40,231 nucleotides of DNA. Origin: Kluyvera ascorbata ATCC 33433 (lineage in GTDB: Bacteria > Pseudomonadota > Gammaproteobacteria > Enterobacterales > Enterobacteriaceae). Below are positions 9,059 through 17,145 of this stretch, in pieces (positions within the stretch are counted from its first letter, which is position 1; every line of letters starts with the position of its first letter). The translations under genes were made by a program, and so were the position numbers. Where the stretch lies: positions 1-40,231 of the forward strand of contig NZ_JMPL01000030.1 of assembly GCF_000735365.1 (NCBI RefSeq), read 5' to 3'. The notes beneath the pieces were generated by a model. It worked only from the letters and a program-made list of their open reading frames with translations. It was not told the DNA's origin and did no database searches.

Positions 9059-9799
9059 CTAGAACCGCCAGGTCACCCCAGTCAACACGGTAAAACTGCC
9101 ATCACGATCAACCATCGGGCTATTTTTAATCTCATCCGGCAGCACGCTGTAGCTCGCATTTGCCGTCAGCATCAGGTTGTTGGTCAGCGGGTACTTCATC
9201 GTCAGCCCAACGTACGGCATCCAACTGCTGCCCGGCGACCATTGTGCTAATCCGCTGCGGCGAGATTCCGCCCTCGACACGCCGTAGTAATAGTGGTTGA
9301 AGCTATCGTCATAGTAATAAACCCCCAGCGCAGGGATAATCGCCAACCGGCCCACTGGCAGCACGCGGAAATAAGAGAGTTCCCCCACCCAGCCGTTGCT
9401 GTTATCCAGAATATCCGCCGCCGCCGAAACTTTCAGGCTGCCCCACTTTTCGTGGTGATACCACGCCGCGCCGGCCATTGCGGTACTGTTACGCTTATCT
9501 AACTGCTTCATAGCGCTATCGTCGTTATCCGACGGATCGAAGGTCAGCGGCAGCCAGGAGACCGTCAGGCTGACTTCATCGCGCTGATTTTTAAAGAATG
9601 CGTAGCCTAGCGTGGTCTGGCGAATATAAAATGAATCGCCTTCGTAATTAACAATAGGCACCGCATGAGTATTTTCATTATATCCGCGATAAATAGATTC
9701 ATTAAATACCGCTCCTGCCCCAACCGATAACGCTGCCGATGACGCACCTGAAATAAAAGACATAATTAAAAGCAGCGCCGCATTACGCTTAATTGACAT
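9059..9799 (-). CDS. MipA/OmpV-family outer-membrane protein, YiaT-like
   Basis: A 246-residue predicted outer-membrane beta-barrel with a signal peptide (MSIKRNAALLLIMSFISGASSA) and a C-terminal aromatic residue (GVTWRF), the usual signal for Bam-dependent assembly. The sequence follows E. coli YiaT closely (shared RGYNEN, YEGDSFYIRQTTLG, AMAGAAWYHHEKWG, LDNSNGWVGELS), and YiaT is also 246 residues. The MipA branch can scaffold murein-synthesis enzymes; a function for YiaT itself is not established. It is divergent from a LysR regulator at 9918, as yiaT is from yiaU in E. coli, but here the pair sits beside gor. A 118-base AT-rich gap with a perfect palindrome separates them. Confidence 0.88.
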   Translation of the reverse strand: MSIKRNAALLLIMSFISGASSAALSVGAGAVFNESIYRGYNENTHAVPIVNYEGDSFYIRQTTLGYAFFKNQRDEVSLTVSWLPLTFDPSDNDDSAMKQLDKRNSTAMAGAAWYHHEKWGSLKVSAAADILDNSNGWVGELSYFRVLPVGRLAIIPALGVYYYDDSFNHYYYGVSRAESRRSGLAQWSPGSSWMPYVGLTMKYPLTNNLMLTANASYSVLPDEIKNSPMVDRDGSFTVLTGVTWRF

Positions 9800-9880
9800 T
9801 CCCGTTGTCCCGACCTAATATAATACCCTAGTGTCAAGTATGATAATATTCGTATTTATATTGATGCAATCTCAATATTT

Positions 9881-9894
9881 ATATAGATCTATAT
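9881..9894. promoter_or_regulatory. Perfect 14-bp palindrome between divergent ompV-like and lysR-like genes
   Basis: ATATAGATCTATAT is its own reverse complement. It lies 23 bases before the regulator ATG, in very AT-rich DNA. A second symmetric element, TTGA-N7-TCAA at 9861-9875, fits the T-N11-A form of LysR operators. Together they are candidate binding sites for the regulator encoded at 9918. Confidence 0.5.
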
Positions 9895-9917
9895 CAATTT
9901 ATATATAGAGCTGGGCA

Positions 9918-10862
9918 ATGAAGAAACTTCAGATTAAGCCTCAGGAATTAAAAATAATATCGGTGGTGGCCGCCAGCGAAAATATCAGCCACGCTGCTAC
10001 CGTGCTGGGCATGGCGCAGGCCAATGTCAGCCGCTATCTTTCTGATGTTGAATCAAAAATTGGGCTTAAAATTTTTGAGCGTAGCTCGCGTAAGCTCACG
10101 CCAACTCGCTTTGGTGAATCACTGCTGCCTTACGTTAACGACCTGTTGGAAAAAGAAAACCAGCTTAATCATTTCGTGGCTGACTATAAGCATGAAAAAA
10201 ATGGCCGCGTCACGATTTACTCACCAACAATGATTAACGCCTATCTGGCACGCAACGTGGTAAATACCATAAAAGATATCGGAAACATCAGTTTATATCT
10301 GAAAACATTTAATCTGGAACGAAAGTCATTTTATGAAGGTTCCGAATTTCCTGATGACTGCGATATTTTAATTTCCTGCGTGCAACCCAAAAATGAATCC
10401 TTAGTGGCAAGCTTTATCGCGAAATATGCGGTCAGCGCCTATGCCAGCACCCAGTATCTTGCGGAGCACCCTATCAGCTCGCCGGACGATCTCGACAAAC
10501 ACTCCTGTATTCTGATGGATTCAATGCTGATTAATGACGCCAACATCTGGCGCTTTAGCCTCGCCGGAAGCCAGGAGGTTCGTGACTTTCGCGTTACCGG
10601 CAACTACATCTGCGACAACACTCAGGCGGCACTTGAGCTGGCGCGCAACGGGCTGGGCATTGTCTTTGCACCTAAAAGTAGCGTGCAGGCCGATATTCAA
10701 TCCGGAGTACTCGCTCCCTGCTTCGCCGAACAGTACGAATGGTGGCTCGATCTGGTGGCTATCTACCGCAAACGTGAATATCAGCCCTGGCGTGTACAGT
10801 TTATTCTGGATGAAGTGCTAGAGGAAATCCGCCGCCAGGTTGCCCAACCCCGGCAGGCGTAG
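9918..10862 (+). CDS. LysR-family transcriptional regulator, YiaU-like
   Basis: A 314-residue LysR-type protein. The helix-turn-helix is in residues about 10-50 (ENISHAATVLGMAQANVSRYLSDVESKIG), and the effector domain follows. The divergent partner is a YiaT-like porin family protein. In E. coli yiaU is divergent from yiaT, so the two are probably a conserved regulator-target pair; the YiaU assignment rests on this context more than on residue matches. Codon use in the first half is more AT-rich than in the flanking housekeeping genes, consistent with accessory DNA. The Shine-Dalgarno is poor. Confidence 0.85.
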   Translation: MKKLQIKPQELKIISVVAASENISHAATVLGMAQANVSRYLSDVESKIGLKIFERSSRKLTPTRFGESLLPYVNDLLEKENQLNHFVADYKHEKNGRVTIYSPTMINAYLARNVVNTIKDIGNISLYLKTFNLERKSFYEGSEFPDDCDILISCVQPKNESLVASFIAKYAVSAYASTQYLAEHPISSPDDLDKHSCILMDSMLINDANIWRFSLAGSQEVRDFRVTGNYICDNTQAALELARNGLGIVFAPKSSVQADIQSGVLAPCFAEQYEWWLDLVAIYRKREYQPWRVQFILDEVLEEIRRQVAQPRQA

Positions 10863-10890
10863 CCCCGGCGTGAAGCCGGGGCGTGGTTTT
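10862..10890 (+). terminator. Hairpin between convergent genes, likely terminator
   Basis: GCCCCGGC, loop GTGAA, GCCGGGGC (10862-10882), then GTGGTTTT. It starts on the stop codon of the LysR gene and ends just before the convergent receptor stop. The short T run supports rightward termination. Confidence 0.65.
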
Positions 10891-13027
10891 AGAAAGCGTA
10901 GGTCATGCTGACCGAGACGTTACGCGGCTCACCGTATACCGCGGAATCATCCAGATACGAGTAGTATTCACGGTCAAACAGGTTGTTGACGTTGGCCTGC
11001 ACCGCCAGCTGTTTGGTGACCTGATACTGCGCGAACAGGCTCACCAGCGGGTAGCTGCTCTGGTAGAGACGCTGAGTTTCGCCGTCCGGCCCGGTCACGT
11101 CTTTATAGACCCGGTTTTGCCAGTTTGCACCGCCGCCGATGGTCAACTCAGGCATCACCGGCACGCGGTAGCGGGTGAACAGCTTAAGCTGCGTCTGCGG
11201 CGCAAAACTGTTGTAGCGGCCATCGCTATCCGTGGCAACGTAGCGCGTAGCGCTGAAGGTCAACTGCAGGTTATCGGTGACCGCGCCGTTAACCTCAAAT
11301 TCTGCCCCTTTACTCACCGCGCCGCTGGTTGAACGGTACGCCTGCTCGCTGGAGCCGTTGACAAATTCACCGCTCACCTCTTCCGCCGCGTTTTCCTGCT
11401 CAATACGGAACACCGCGAAGTTGGTGGTTAAGCGCCCGTCCGCCCAGTCCGCCTTCAGGCCGGTTTCATAGTTCTTACCGGTCACCGGCGACAGCCATGA
11501 ACCATCGACCGAACGTTTGGTTTGTGGTGCGAAAATAGAGGTGTAGCTGGCGTAGGCCGACAGGCTTTCAGTCAGGTCATACACCAGGCCGCCGTACGGT
11601 GTGATGTTATATTTGCGCATATCGCCGCTGCTGCCGTCGGTGCTGTACTGGGTATAGCGCGCGCCAATAATCAGCGATAGCGGGTCGGCAAGCGACAGGC
11701 GAGCCGCCGTATAGGCTGATTTCTGCCGCACAATGTCGTCGGCATTTTGATACCAGTCGCCCCATTCCGGCTGCGCTACGCTGCCGTTCCAGTTGTTATC
11801 AAAGATACCAATCTGACTGGCATCCATCGGCCCATCCTGGCTGAAGGTGGCATTGTGCTGACGGCTGTAGCTCGCACCGGCCATCAACTGATGCTGACGC
11901 CCCAATAGCTTGAATGGCCCGTTGGCGTAGGTATCGAAGGAATCGACGGTGCGCTTGCCTTTATCCTTACTGCCCCAACCGGTGGCACCGTCGCCGGTAT
12001 CGGCATCGGGGTTGCCCATCACGTACAGCAGTGTGTCATTGAAGGTCTGCTCGCCGTGGGTGCCATTAAAGCGATACGACCAACCGTTATCCCATTCGTG
12101 GGTCAGGTCGACAAACACCTTGCGGGACTCAACCTGATAGCGCGTCCAGTCTGCCGCCGTATTGGTGCTGCGGTCATAGTGCGTACGCGTGCCGTTGCTG
12201 TAGAGGCTCGGCAGCCCGCCCCAGGTTGGGTTCCCGGTATTAGATTTCTGGTAGTCCCAACCCAGCGACACGGTGGTGCTGTTGGTAAGATCCGCATCCA
12301 CCACGCCATAGAAGAATTTCTTGGTTTTATGGTAGCGGTCAAGCCAGCTGTCCTGATCCTGATAGCCGGTGACGATGCGCCCACGCAGGCTGCCGTCAGA
12401 GTTCAGCGGCGTAGAGAGGTCGGCGACATAGCGCTGCTTGTTCCAGCTGCCATAGCTGGCGCTGATATTGCCGGTTGCTACTTTACTGTCCGCCCGTTTG
12501 CGCACCATGTTGACCGTCGCGCCCGGGTCGCCCGCCCCGGTCATCAGCCCGTTAGCGCCGCGCACCACCTCAATACGGTCATAGATGGCGGTATCTTCCG
12601 CCGCATCACCATAGTTCCAGGCATCGCCCAGCGAGGTGGGAATATCGTCGTAGGAGAAGTTAGTGATTTCAAAACCGCGCGAGTAGTAATAGCTGCGTTC
12701 AGAGTCAATCTGCTGCGACGACACGCCGGTCGCGTTGGTCAACACTTCGTCTACCGTTTGCAGGTCCTGATCCTGCATGCGCTGGTGCGTGACGACGCTG
12801 ACGGACTGCGGAATATCACGCGGTGCCAGATTCATCTTGGTGCCCGCATGCGTAGTTTTTACCGCGTAATCCTGCTGCTCGTCGGACGTACTTTCTCCGC
12901 TGCCGTAGACCACCATCTCCTGACTGGTTTCTGCGGCCTGAGCCTGGTGAACGAAGCCGTGAATCGCTAGCGCAAGAAGCGAAACGGTGAGCGGTTTCCC
13001 GCTGATTTCCCTGCCGTTAAAAAACAT
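10889..13027 (-). CDS. FhuE-like TonB-dependent siderophore receptor
   Basis: A 712-residue outer-membrane receptor closely resembling E. coli FhuE (coprogen / rhodotorulic acid receptor, 729 residues). Shared blocks include AGTKM..RDIPQSV, the YYYSRGFEI segment, IEVVRGANGLMTGAGDP, ASYGSWNKQRYVADL and NLFDREYYSY. Domains are a signal peptide to about residue 31 (ending HQAQA), a TonB-box-like EMVVYG at 37-42, the plug to about residue 170, then a 22-strand barrel ending in Phe (MTYAF). There is no N-terminal signalling (STN) domain. ATG 13027 is chosen because GGGA lies six bases before it; an ATG four codons upstream (13039) has a poorer ribosome site. A Fur box lies upstream. The ligand is likely a hydroxamate siderophore, inferred from similarity only. 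Confidence 0.92.
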   Translation of the reverse strand: MFFNGREISGKPLTVSLLALAIHGFVHQAQAAETSQEMVVYGSGESTSDEQQDYAVKTTHAGTKMNLAPRDIPQSVSVVTHQRMQDQDLQTVDEVLTNATGVSSQQIDSERSYYYSRGFEITNFSYDDIPTSLGDAWNYGDAAEDTAIYDRIEVVRGANGLMTGAGDPGATVNMVRKRADSKVATGNISASYGSWNKQRYVADLSTPLNSDGSLRGRIVTGYQDQDSWLDRYHKTKKFFYGVVDADLTNSTTVSLGWDYQKSNTGNPTWGGLPSLYSNGTRTHYDRSTNTAADWTRYQVESRKVFVDLTHEWDNGWSYRFNGTHGEQTFNDTLLYVMGNPDADTGDGATGWGSKDKGKRTVDSFDTYANGPFKLLGRQHQLMAGASYSRQHNATFSQDGPMDASQIGIFDNNWNGSVAQPEWGDWYQNADDIVRQKSAYTAARLSLADPLSLIIGARYTQYSTDGSSGDMRKYNITPYGGLVYDLTESLSAYASYTSIFAPQTKRSVDGSWLSPVTGKNYETGLKADWADGRLTTNFAVFRIEQENAAEEVSGEFVNGSSEQAYRSTSGAVSKGAEFEVNGAVTDNLQLTFSATRYVATDSDGRYNSFAPQTQLKLFTRYRVPVMPELTIGGGANWQNRVYKDVTGPDGETQRLYQSSYPLVSLFAQYQVTKQLAVQANVNNLFDREYYSYLDDSAVYGEPRNVSVSMTYAF

Positions 13028-13144
13028 ATTAGGTCCCATCAGATCTTGTTGTTGTGAGTGAGGTCTTTCCGCTCGCAGCGCCGAGAAATGACGCGCTTTT
13101 CCGTAAGCTTTTGAGCTGCATAAAAAGCGATAACGACCACAAAT

Positions 13145-13163
13145 GAGAATGCCAATGATAATT
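13145..13163. promoter_or_regulatory. Fur box upstream of the siderophore receptor
   Basis: GAGAATGCCAATGATAATT matches the 19-base Fur consensus GATAATGATAATCATTATC at 13 of 19 positions. It is about 120 bases upstream of the receptor start in the divergent intergenic region. Confidence 0.7.
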
Positions 13164-13315
13164 ACTCGCTTTAAATGAAGCAGTCTGTTTTATCAGTTAA
13201 ATGTAAGGAAATGTATACATGTTTATTATCAAAGTGTTGACATAATTCCCCGCTTCGCTTGCGCTCAATTTGCACAGATGTGGGTGCGTGACCACTGAAA
13301 AATAGGATCGGCGAA

Positions 13316-13354
13316 TTTGCGCATTTGTGATAAATAATTATGATTCTCATTCTT
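13316..13354 (+). promoter_or_regulatory. Promoter with overlapping Fur box for the YncE-like gene
   Basis: A sigma-70 type pair, TTTGCG (13316-13321) and TATGAT (13339-13344), is spaced by 17 bases. The sequence at 13336-13354 (AATTATGATTCTCATTCTT) matches the Fur consensus at 13 of 19 positions and covers the -10 element. The geometry is that of iron-dependent repression. The rest of the 391-base divergent gap holds the second Fur box and a 10-base palindrome ATGTATACAT at 13211-13220, and no gene that I can see. Confidence 0.65.
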
Positions 13355-13418
13355 ATTACATTGTCCCGTCACCGCACAGCCTCTGCCGGGAACCGCTTAT
13401 CCAATGATGGAGTTTCGA

Positions 13419-14507
13419 ATGGTAACGTTATTCAGCCCGCGCAAAACGGCGCTCTGCGCCGCACTCGTCGCTGCTTTTACCCTCCACTCGCTGCCTGCCC
13501 TTGCTGAAAATGCGCAGCCTGCCGAGAGCGCCGCGGCGCTGAAAACCGCTGCTGGCGTCACGCAAAATGCGCTGGGCGATGGTCTGTATGAAATGGCGCT
13601 GTTCTCCGGCGAGAAATCACTGTTTGTTGCCAGCGCGCAGAGCTTTAAAGATGTGAACGGCGGCGTGATTTATCGCGTAGACCCTACCTCGCTTGCCGTC
13701 ACCGGTATCACCCATACCGATCTGAAAAACTTTGGCATGGCGGTCGATAGCGATGGCAAGACGTTCTACGTCACCAACTCGCTGGATGGCGGGGTGTCAA
13801 AAGTGGACGCGAAAAGTGGCAAGGTGATGCAACGTCTGATGCTCGACGGCAAAGACAAAGACGGTGACCCTGCGGGCGCACGTGAGGTGCTGTTCCACGA
13901 AGGTCTGCTGTTTATCGGCCGCGTTGCCGACCCGGGCTATATTTCGGTGGTCGATGCTAAAACCATGACCGTGAAAGCGCGTATCGATAACGCAGGTAAA
14001 TGGGTTACCGGCATCATCTATTCTCCGGTGACTAAACGCATTTACGCGACCAACGGCGGCGGCGAAGTGCTGGTCATCAACCCGCAAAGCTACAAAATCG
14101 AGCAGCGCTGGACGCCTGGCGACGGTAAGGAATATCTACTGCTGAATATGGCGGAAGATCCAAAAACCGGCCGCCTGTTCGTCACCGATGATTCTAAGGC
14201 CAAAACCACGCTGGTCTTTGATGAGCACACCGGAAAAGTGATTAAACGTATTGACGGCGATGCGCTGGGTATTAAGTTTGACGCGAAGCGCAATGAGATC
14301 TTCATCAGCCAGCGCGAGTCGAAAAAAGTCCTGCGTCTTGATGCCACCAGCTATGCCGTGAAGCAGAGCTGGGATTTCAGTACGCATCCGAACAGCCTGC
14401 TGCTTTCTGATGATGGCAACACGCTGTACGTGACGCTGAAGCAGGACTTCAACAAAGATAACTCCACTAAAGGGCCGGATAGCGTCGCGCGTATTACGCT
14501 GAACTAA
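13419..14507 (+). CDS. YncE-like periplasmic beta-propeller protein
   Basis: A 362-residue exported protein with a signal peptide (TALCAALVAAFTLHSLPALA, cleaved before ENAQ). It is made of repeated YVTN-type propeller blades, for example TFYVTNSLDGGVSKVDAKSG, RIYATNGGGEVLVINP and LYVTLKQ. It aligns over its length with E. coli YncE (353 residues), including VYR(V/L)DP, the N-x-G-K-x-x-TG blade, and THPNSL..SDDG.TLYV near the end. YncE is periplasmic, iron-repressed and adjacent to the TonB receptor gene yncD in E. coli; here the partner is a FhuE-like receptor. ATG 13419 is chosen because GGAG lies eight bases upstream; two earlier ATGs at 13404 and 13407 lack this. Its biochemical role is unproven in the family, though DNA binding has been reported for YncE. 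Confidence 0.88.
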   Translation: MVTLFSPRKTALCAALVAAFTLHSLPALAENAQPAESAAALKTAAGVTQNALGDGLYEMALFSGEKSLFVASAQSFKDVNGGVIYRVDPTSLAVTGITHTDLKNFGMAVDSDGKTFYVTNSLDGGVSKVDAKSGKVMQRLMLDGKDKDGDPAGAREVLFHEGLLFIGRVADPGYISVVDAKTMTVKARIDNAGKWVTGIIYSPVTKRIYATNGGGEVLVINPQSYKIEQRWTPGDGKEYLLLNMAEDPKTGRLFVTDDSKAKTTLVFDEHTGKVIKRIDGDALGIKFDAKRNEIFISQRESKKVLRLDATSYAVKQSWDFSTHPNSLLLSDDGNTLYVTLKQDFNKDNSTKGPDSVARITLN

Positions 14508-14520
14508 CCTGGCAAACTGG

Positions 14521-14575
14521 CCCATCCGGCACGGTGCAACATCGAGCCGGATGGCGCTTCGCTTATCCGGCCTAC
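14521..14575. repeat. REP element
   Basis: CCATCCGGC, then GAGCCGGATGGCGCTTCGC and TTATCCGGCCTACC: a classical enterobacterial REP unit, about 15 bases after the YncE-like stop codon. It may protect the transcript 3' end. Confidence 0.85.
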
Positions 14576-14576
14576 C

Positions 14577-14881
14577 TTATTTACGCTTTAGAAACATATA
14601 TTTATTATTCACTTCCTTTCGTACCGTTTTTTAACCTGGCTATCACGGCGAGGAAAATAATCAGCAAAAATAATCATCATTGATTATATTTATAACCAGT
14701 AAGAGGCATTCAACAGCTACTTTATTATTTACGCTTATTGCCACATTGTTCATATCGGAAGTATGTTATTTTGTTAGTGCGGATAATTAAACAATTCGCT
14801 GTGAGGAATTAAACAATCCGGTATATACAGGACAATTACCCCTCCGTATAATTTCGCGCTGTCATACATTAAGGTTAAGTT
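14577..14881 (+). promoter_or_regulatory. AT-rich upstream region of a LysR gene with tandem repeats
   Basis: This 305-base non-coding stretch is markedly AT-rich. At 14785-14798 and 14807-14820 there is a direct repeat, AATTAAACAATTCG and AATTAAACAATCCG (13 of 14 identical), with a 22-base period, about two helical turns. An inverted repeat TAATCA-N4-TGATTA is at 14671-14686. These look like regulator-binding sites, probably for the LysR protein encoded at 14882. No coding frame is convincing here. Confidence 0.5.
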
Positions 14882-15769
14882 ATGCTCAAGCACGTTCAGG
14901 ATATGGCGCTTTTTGCGCTGCTGGTTGAAAACGGTTCATTTACGAAAACCGCCGCTGAACTGGGTATGACAAAATCTCGCATCAGCCAGAGAATTAGCGC
15001 TCTTGAGGAGTATCTCAACCTCAGATTGTTAAATCGCACGACGCGCAAAATATCGCTGACGGCCGACGGAGAGCGCTACCTTGCCTACTGCCATGAGATA
15101 GTGGATGCCAGCGTTCGCGGAGACCAAACGGTCCAGGCGCTGCATAGCAAGACCGGAGGAAAGCTGAAAATCATCGCGCCACCGGGTTTTATGGCGAGCA
15201 TTCTTCCCGCGGTACACCATCAGTTTTTGCAGACGCATTCGGATATCGAACTTGAGCTGTTAACCGCCGACTCCTTTTACGGCTCAGTGGGCAGTGAGTT
15301 TGACGTGGCCTACCGCATCGGTAAACCATCCGATGATACCTGCATTGGCCGTTTTCTTGGGACGTTTAACCGTTTTATCGTCTGCACGCCAGAGTACAAA
15401 TCACTGCACGATATTCAGCATCCTGACGCGCTGAAAACCTGCGAGTTAATAATCCACCGCACCTGGAAAAGCATTACGCTCTTCCAGCGCGATGAGTCCT
15501 ATGAATTGACGATGCCGCTGCGCCATACCAGCGATAATCTGACCTATATCTTGCAGCAAACGCTGCAGGGAACCGGTGTCGCGATTTTGCCCGAATATAT
15601 CGTTAAACCCTATTTGCAAAGCGGCCAGCTCGCCGCCCTCTTACCGCAATGGGAAGTACAAAAAATAGATCTCTGGATGATTTACCAGAGCAAAACGCAT
15701 AACCCTGCGGTACTTCGTGACTATATCAATTTTGTGACCCAGTACGACGTTATCCATAATGCCATGTAA
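14882..15769 (+). CDS. LysR-family transcriptional regulator
   Basis: A 295-residue LysR-type regulator. The winged helix-turn-helix covers about residues 5-60 (NGSFTKTAAELGMTKSRISQRISALEEYL, then LLNRTTRKISLTADGERYL). The effector domain includes APPGFMASILPAVHHQFLQTHSDIELEL, as in the large DmlR/AaeR-like subgroup. AAGG eight bases before ATG 14882 is a good ribosome site. It reads toward the HycA-like/bestrophin pair 55 bases away, with a 12-base stem hairpin (15764-15790) over its stop codon. It may regulate those genes, or itself through the tandem repeats upstream. The target is unknown. Confidence 0.88.
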   Translation: MLKHVQDMALFALLVENGSFTKTAAELGMTKSRISQRISALEEYLNLRLLNRTTRKISLTADGERYLAYCHEIVDASVRGDQTVQALHSKTGGKLKIIAPPGFMASILPAVHHQFLQTHSDIELELLTADSFYGSVGSEFDVAYRIGKPSDDTCIGRFLGTFNRFIVCTPEYKSLHDIQHPDALKTCELIIHRTWKSITLFQRDESYELTMPLRHTSDNLTYILQQTLQGTGVAILPEYIVKPYLQSGQLAALLPQWEVQKIDLWMIYQSKTHNPAVLRDYINFVTQYDVIHNAM

Positions 15770-15790
15770 TGTGGCGTTGCCGCATTACAT
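15764..15790 (+). terminator. Hairpin over the LysR stop codon, possible attenuator/terminator
   Basis: ATGTAATGTGGC, loop GTT, GCCGCATTACAT: a 12-base stem with a single T-G wobble that includes the stop codon at 15767-15769. No T run follows, so it may slow transcription or protect mRNA rather than terminate. Confidence 0.4.
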
Positions 15791-15824
15791 ATACCTAAAC
15801 CACCTATATCGATAAGTAAATAAG

Positions 15825-16244
15825 ATGACCACTAGCGCTATTTCTGCGGAAGAAAAATCGCTTCTGATTTTTAATCAGAAAAATAAAATGGATAAATACT
15901 GGAATCTCTATTCCATGGAACTTATCACCCAAATCACCACCACTGGACGTTTATACCATCATTATATTCAGCCTAGTGAAAAAGGCCGTCTCTGCGTGTG
16001 CGTGTTCGATGGCGTCTACATCAATATTATTCGTTCACGTCTTTTTGGTGAAATAGAGATCCACTTCGAAGCGGAATCCGCCGAGCTTGGTCGTATTGAG
16101 CTACCGTCTGCCTGCATCGACATGCAGGGTAATCTGGACCGCCATATTTCCATTAATGACAAAACCCGCGTATTTGCTCATTACCTGGAGCGCCTACAGA
16201 TGGTTTATGACTCGATTTTAGCGTTGTCCCCAGAGAAGGCATAA
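15825..16244 (+). CDS. HycA-like protein (formate hydrogenlyase regulator family)
   Basis: A small cytoplasmic protein of 139 residues with no signal peptide or membrane segment. It resembles E. coli HycA (153 residues), the negative regulator of the formate hydrogenlyase regulon, over most of its length: W..Y...L, LHH/LYHH, a central FEHFRIYVTL/FDGVYINIIR strand, then I(D)MQGNLDRHISINDKTRVFAHYLERLQMVYDSI against IDGMIDGKVNIRDREQVLEHYLEKIAGVYDSL. The match was made from memory and identity is low, so it should be tested. Three bases separate its stop from the bestrophin ATG, so the two are almost surely co-transcribed and perhaps translationally coupled. No hydrogenase genes are in the window, so formate control is not implied. 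The Shine-Dalgarno is weak. Confidence 0.7.
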   Translation: MTTSAISAEEKSLLIFNQKNKMDKYWNLYSMELITQITTTGRLYHHYIQPSEKGRLCVCVFDGVYINIIRSRLFGEIEIHFEAESAELGRIELPSACIDMQGNLDRHISINDKTRVFAHYLERLQMVYDSILALSPEKA

Positions 16245-16247
16245 CCC

Positions 16248-17135
16248 ATGATCGTCAGGCCGGAGCAAACCTGGTTGCGTAAGTTATTCTCATGGCGCGG
16301 GTCTATCATGAGAAAAATTTCCCCCCAGCTCTGTTTTTTCATCATGCTGAACATCGCGTATCTATTTTTGCTGCCGCTGATGCACCTGCACGGCATTATC
16401 GCAAAAGAGAGTTCGTTTTATTTTATCGGCGTGTCGATTTCAATATCGGTCTTTATCGGGTTTCGCAACAATACGGCGTGGCTGCGCTACTGGGAAGCGC
16501 GCAAACTGTGGGGGGATCTGCTCATCGCGAGCCGATCGCTCATGCGGGAAGTGATCAATACCACCAAGGCCAGCCCGGAAGAGAAAATGGTGATACTGGA
16601 CCTGGTTGTCACCTACTGCGCAACCTTAAAAGCCAAACTGCGTCATGGGCCAGTACCGGTTTCACGCGCGCTGGACTACCAACACCTCACGACACCCTGC
16701 AACGCCCTGCTGCAAAATATCGGGCAGTGGCTTTATCTGCATCGGCCCAACGAGTTTGTGTACCGTAATTTCAATGACTATTTGAATCAGATGAGCACTA
16801 TTCAGGGGGGCTGCGAGCGTATCAGCAATACGCCAATTCCCTACGCCTATTCATTGCTGCTTCACCGGACGGTCGGTATTTTTTGCGCCGTCTATCCGCT
16901 GCTGCTGATTCATGATTTTGGCTTTATGACGCTGCTGTTTTCTATTTTCACCACCTACGCACTACTGGCACTCGACGCTATCGCCACCGAACTCGAGGAC
17001 CCTTTCGGTACTGAAGATAACGACCTGCCGCTCAATGCGATTTGCAACGCTATTGAGATAGACCTGAAGGAAATGGTGAAAGACAGCCTGGTACCGACAA
17101 AAATGACGCCTGATGCGAACTTCCGGCTGCTTTGA
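16248..17135 (+). CDS. Bestrophin-family ion channel (YneE-like)
   Basis: A 295-residue inner-membrane channel protein. It matches E. coli YneE (about 304 residues) and the structurally known Klebsiella bestrophin across its length: MIVRPEQ.WLR at the N-terminus, VFIGFRNNTAWLRYWEARKLWG..ASRSL, the GCERISNTPIPYAYSLLLHRT pore region, and ELEDPFGTEDNDLPLNAICNAIEIDL near the C-terminus. The acidic EDPFGTEDNDLP segment is the conserved clasp seen throughout bestrophins. About four membrane helices are visible. Bacterial homologues form pentameric, cation-preferring channels. ATG 16248 has AAGG upstream and follows the HycA-like gene by three bases, an unusual partner for a channel. Confidence 0.95.
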   Translation: MIVRPEQTWLRKLFSWRGSIMRKISPQLCFFIMLNIAYLFLLPLMHLHGIIAKESSFYFIGVSISISVFIGFRNNTAWLRYWEARKLWGDLLIASRSLMREVINTTKASPEEKMVILDLVVTYCATLKAKLRHGPVPVSRALDYQHLTTPCNALLQNIGQWLYLHRPNEFVYRNFNDYLNQMSTIQGGCERISNTPIPYAYSLLLHRTVGIFCAVYPLLLIHDFGFMTLLFSIFTTYALLALDAIATELEDPFGTEDNDLPLNAICNAIEIDLKEMVKDSLVPTKMTPDANFRLL

Positions 17136-17145
17136 GTTGCGGTTG

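Noticed and set aside
12056-12970. Plus-strand open frame of 304 codons opposite the siderophore receptor
   Set aside because: Antisense shadow of the plug-coding region, with no signal or motif.
14785-14820. CRISPR or phage attachment repeat
   Set aside because: Only two 14-base copies, no spacer array, no cas, integrase or tRNA gene nearby.
15825-17135. Part of a formate hydrogenlyase operon
   Set aside because: Apart from the HycA-like protein there is no hyc, hyp or fdh gene in the window.
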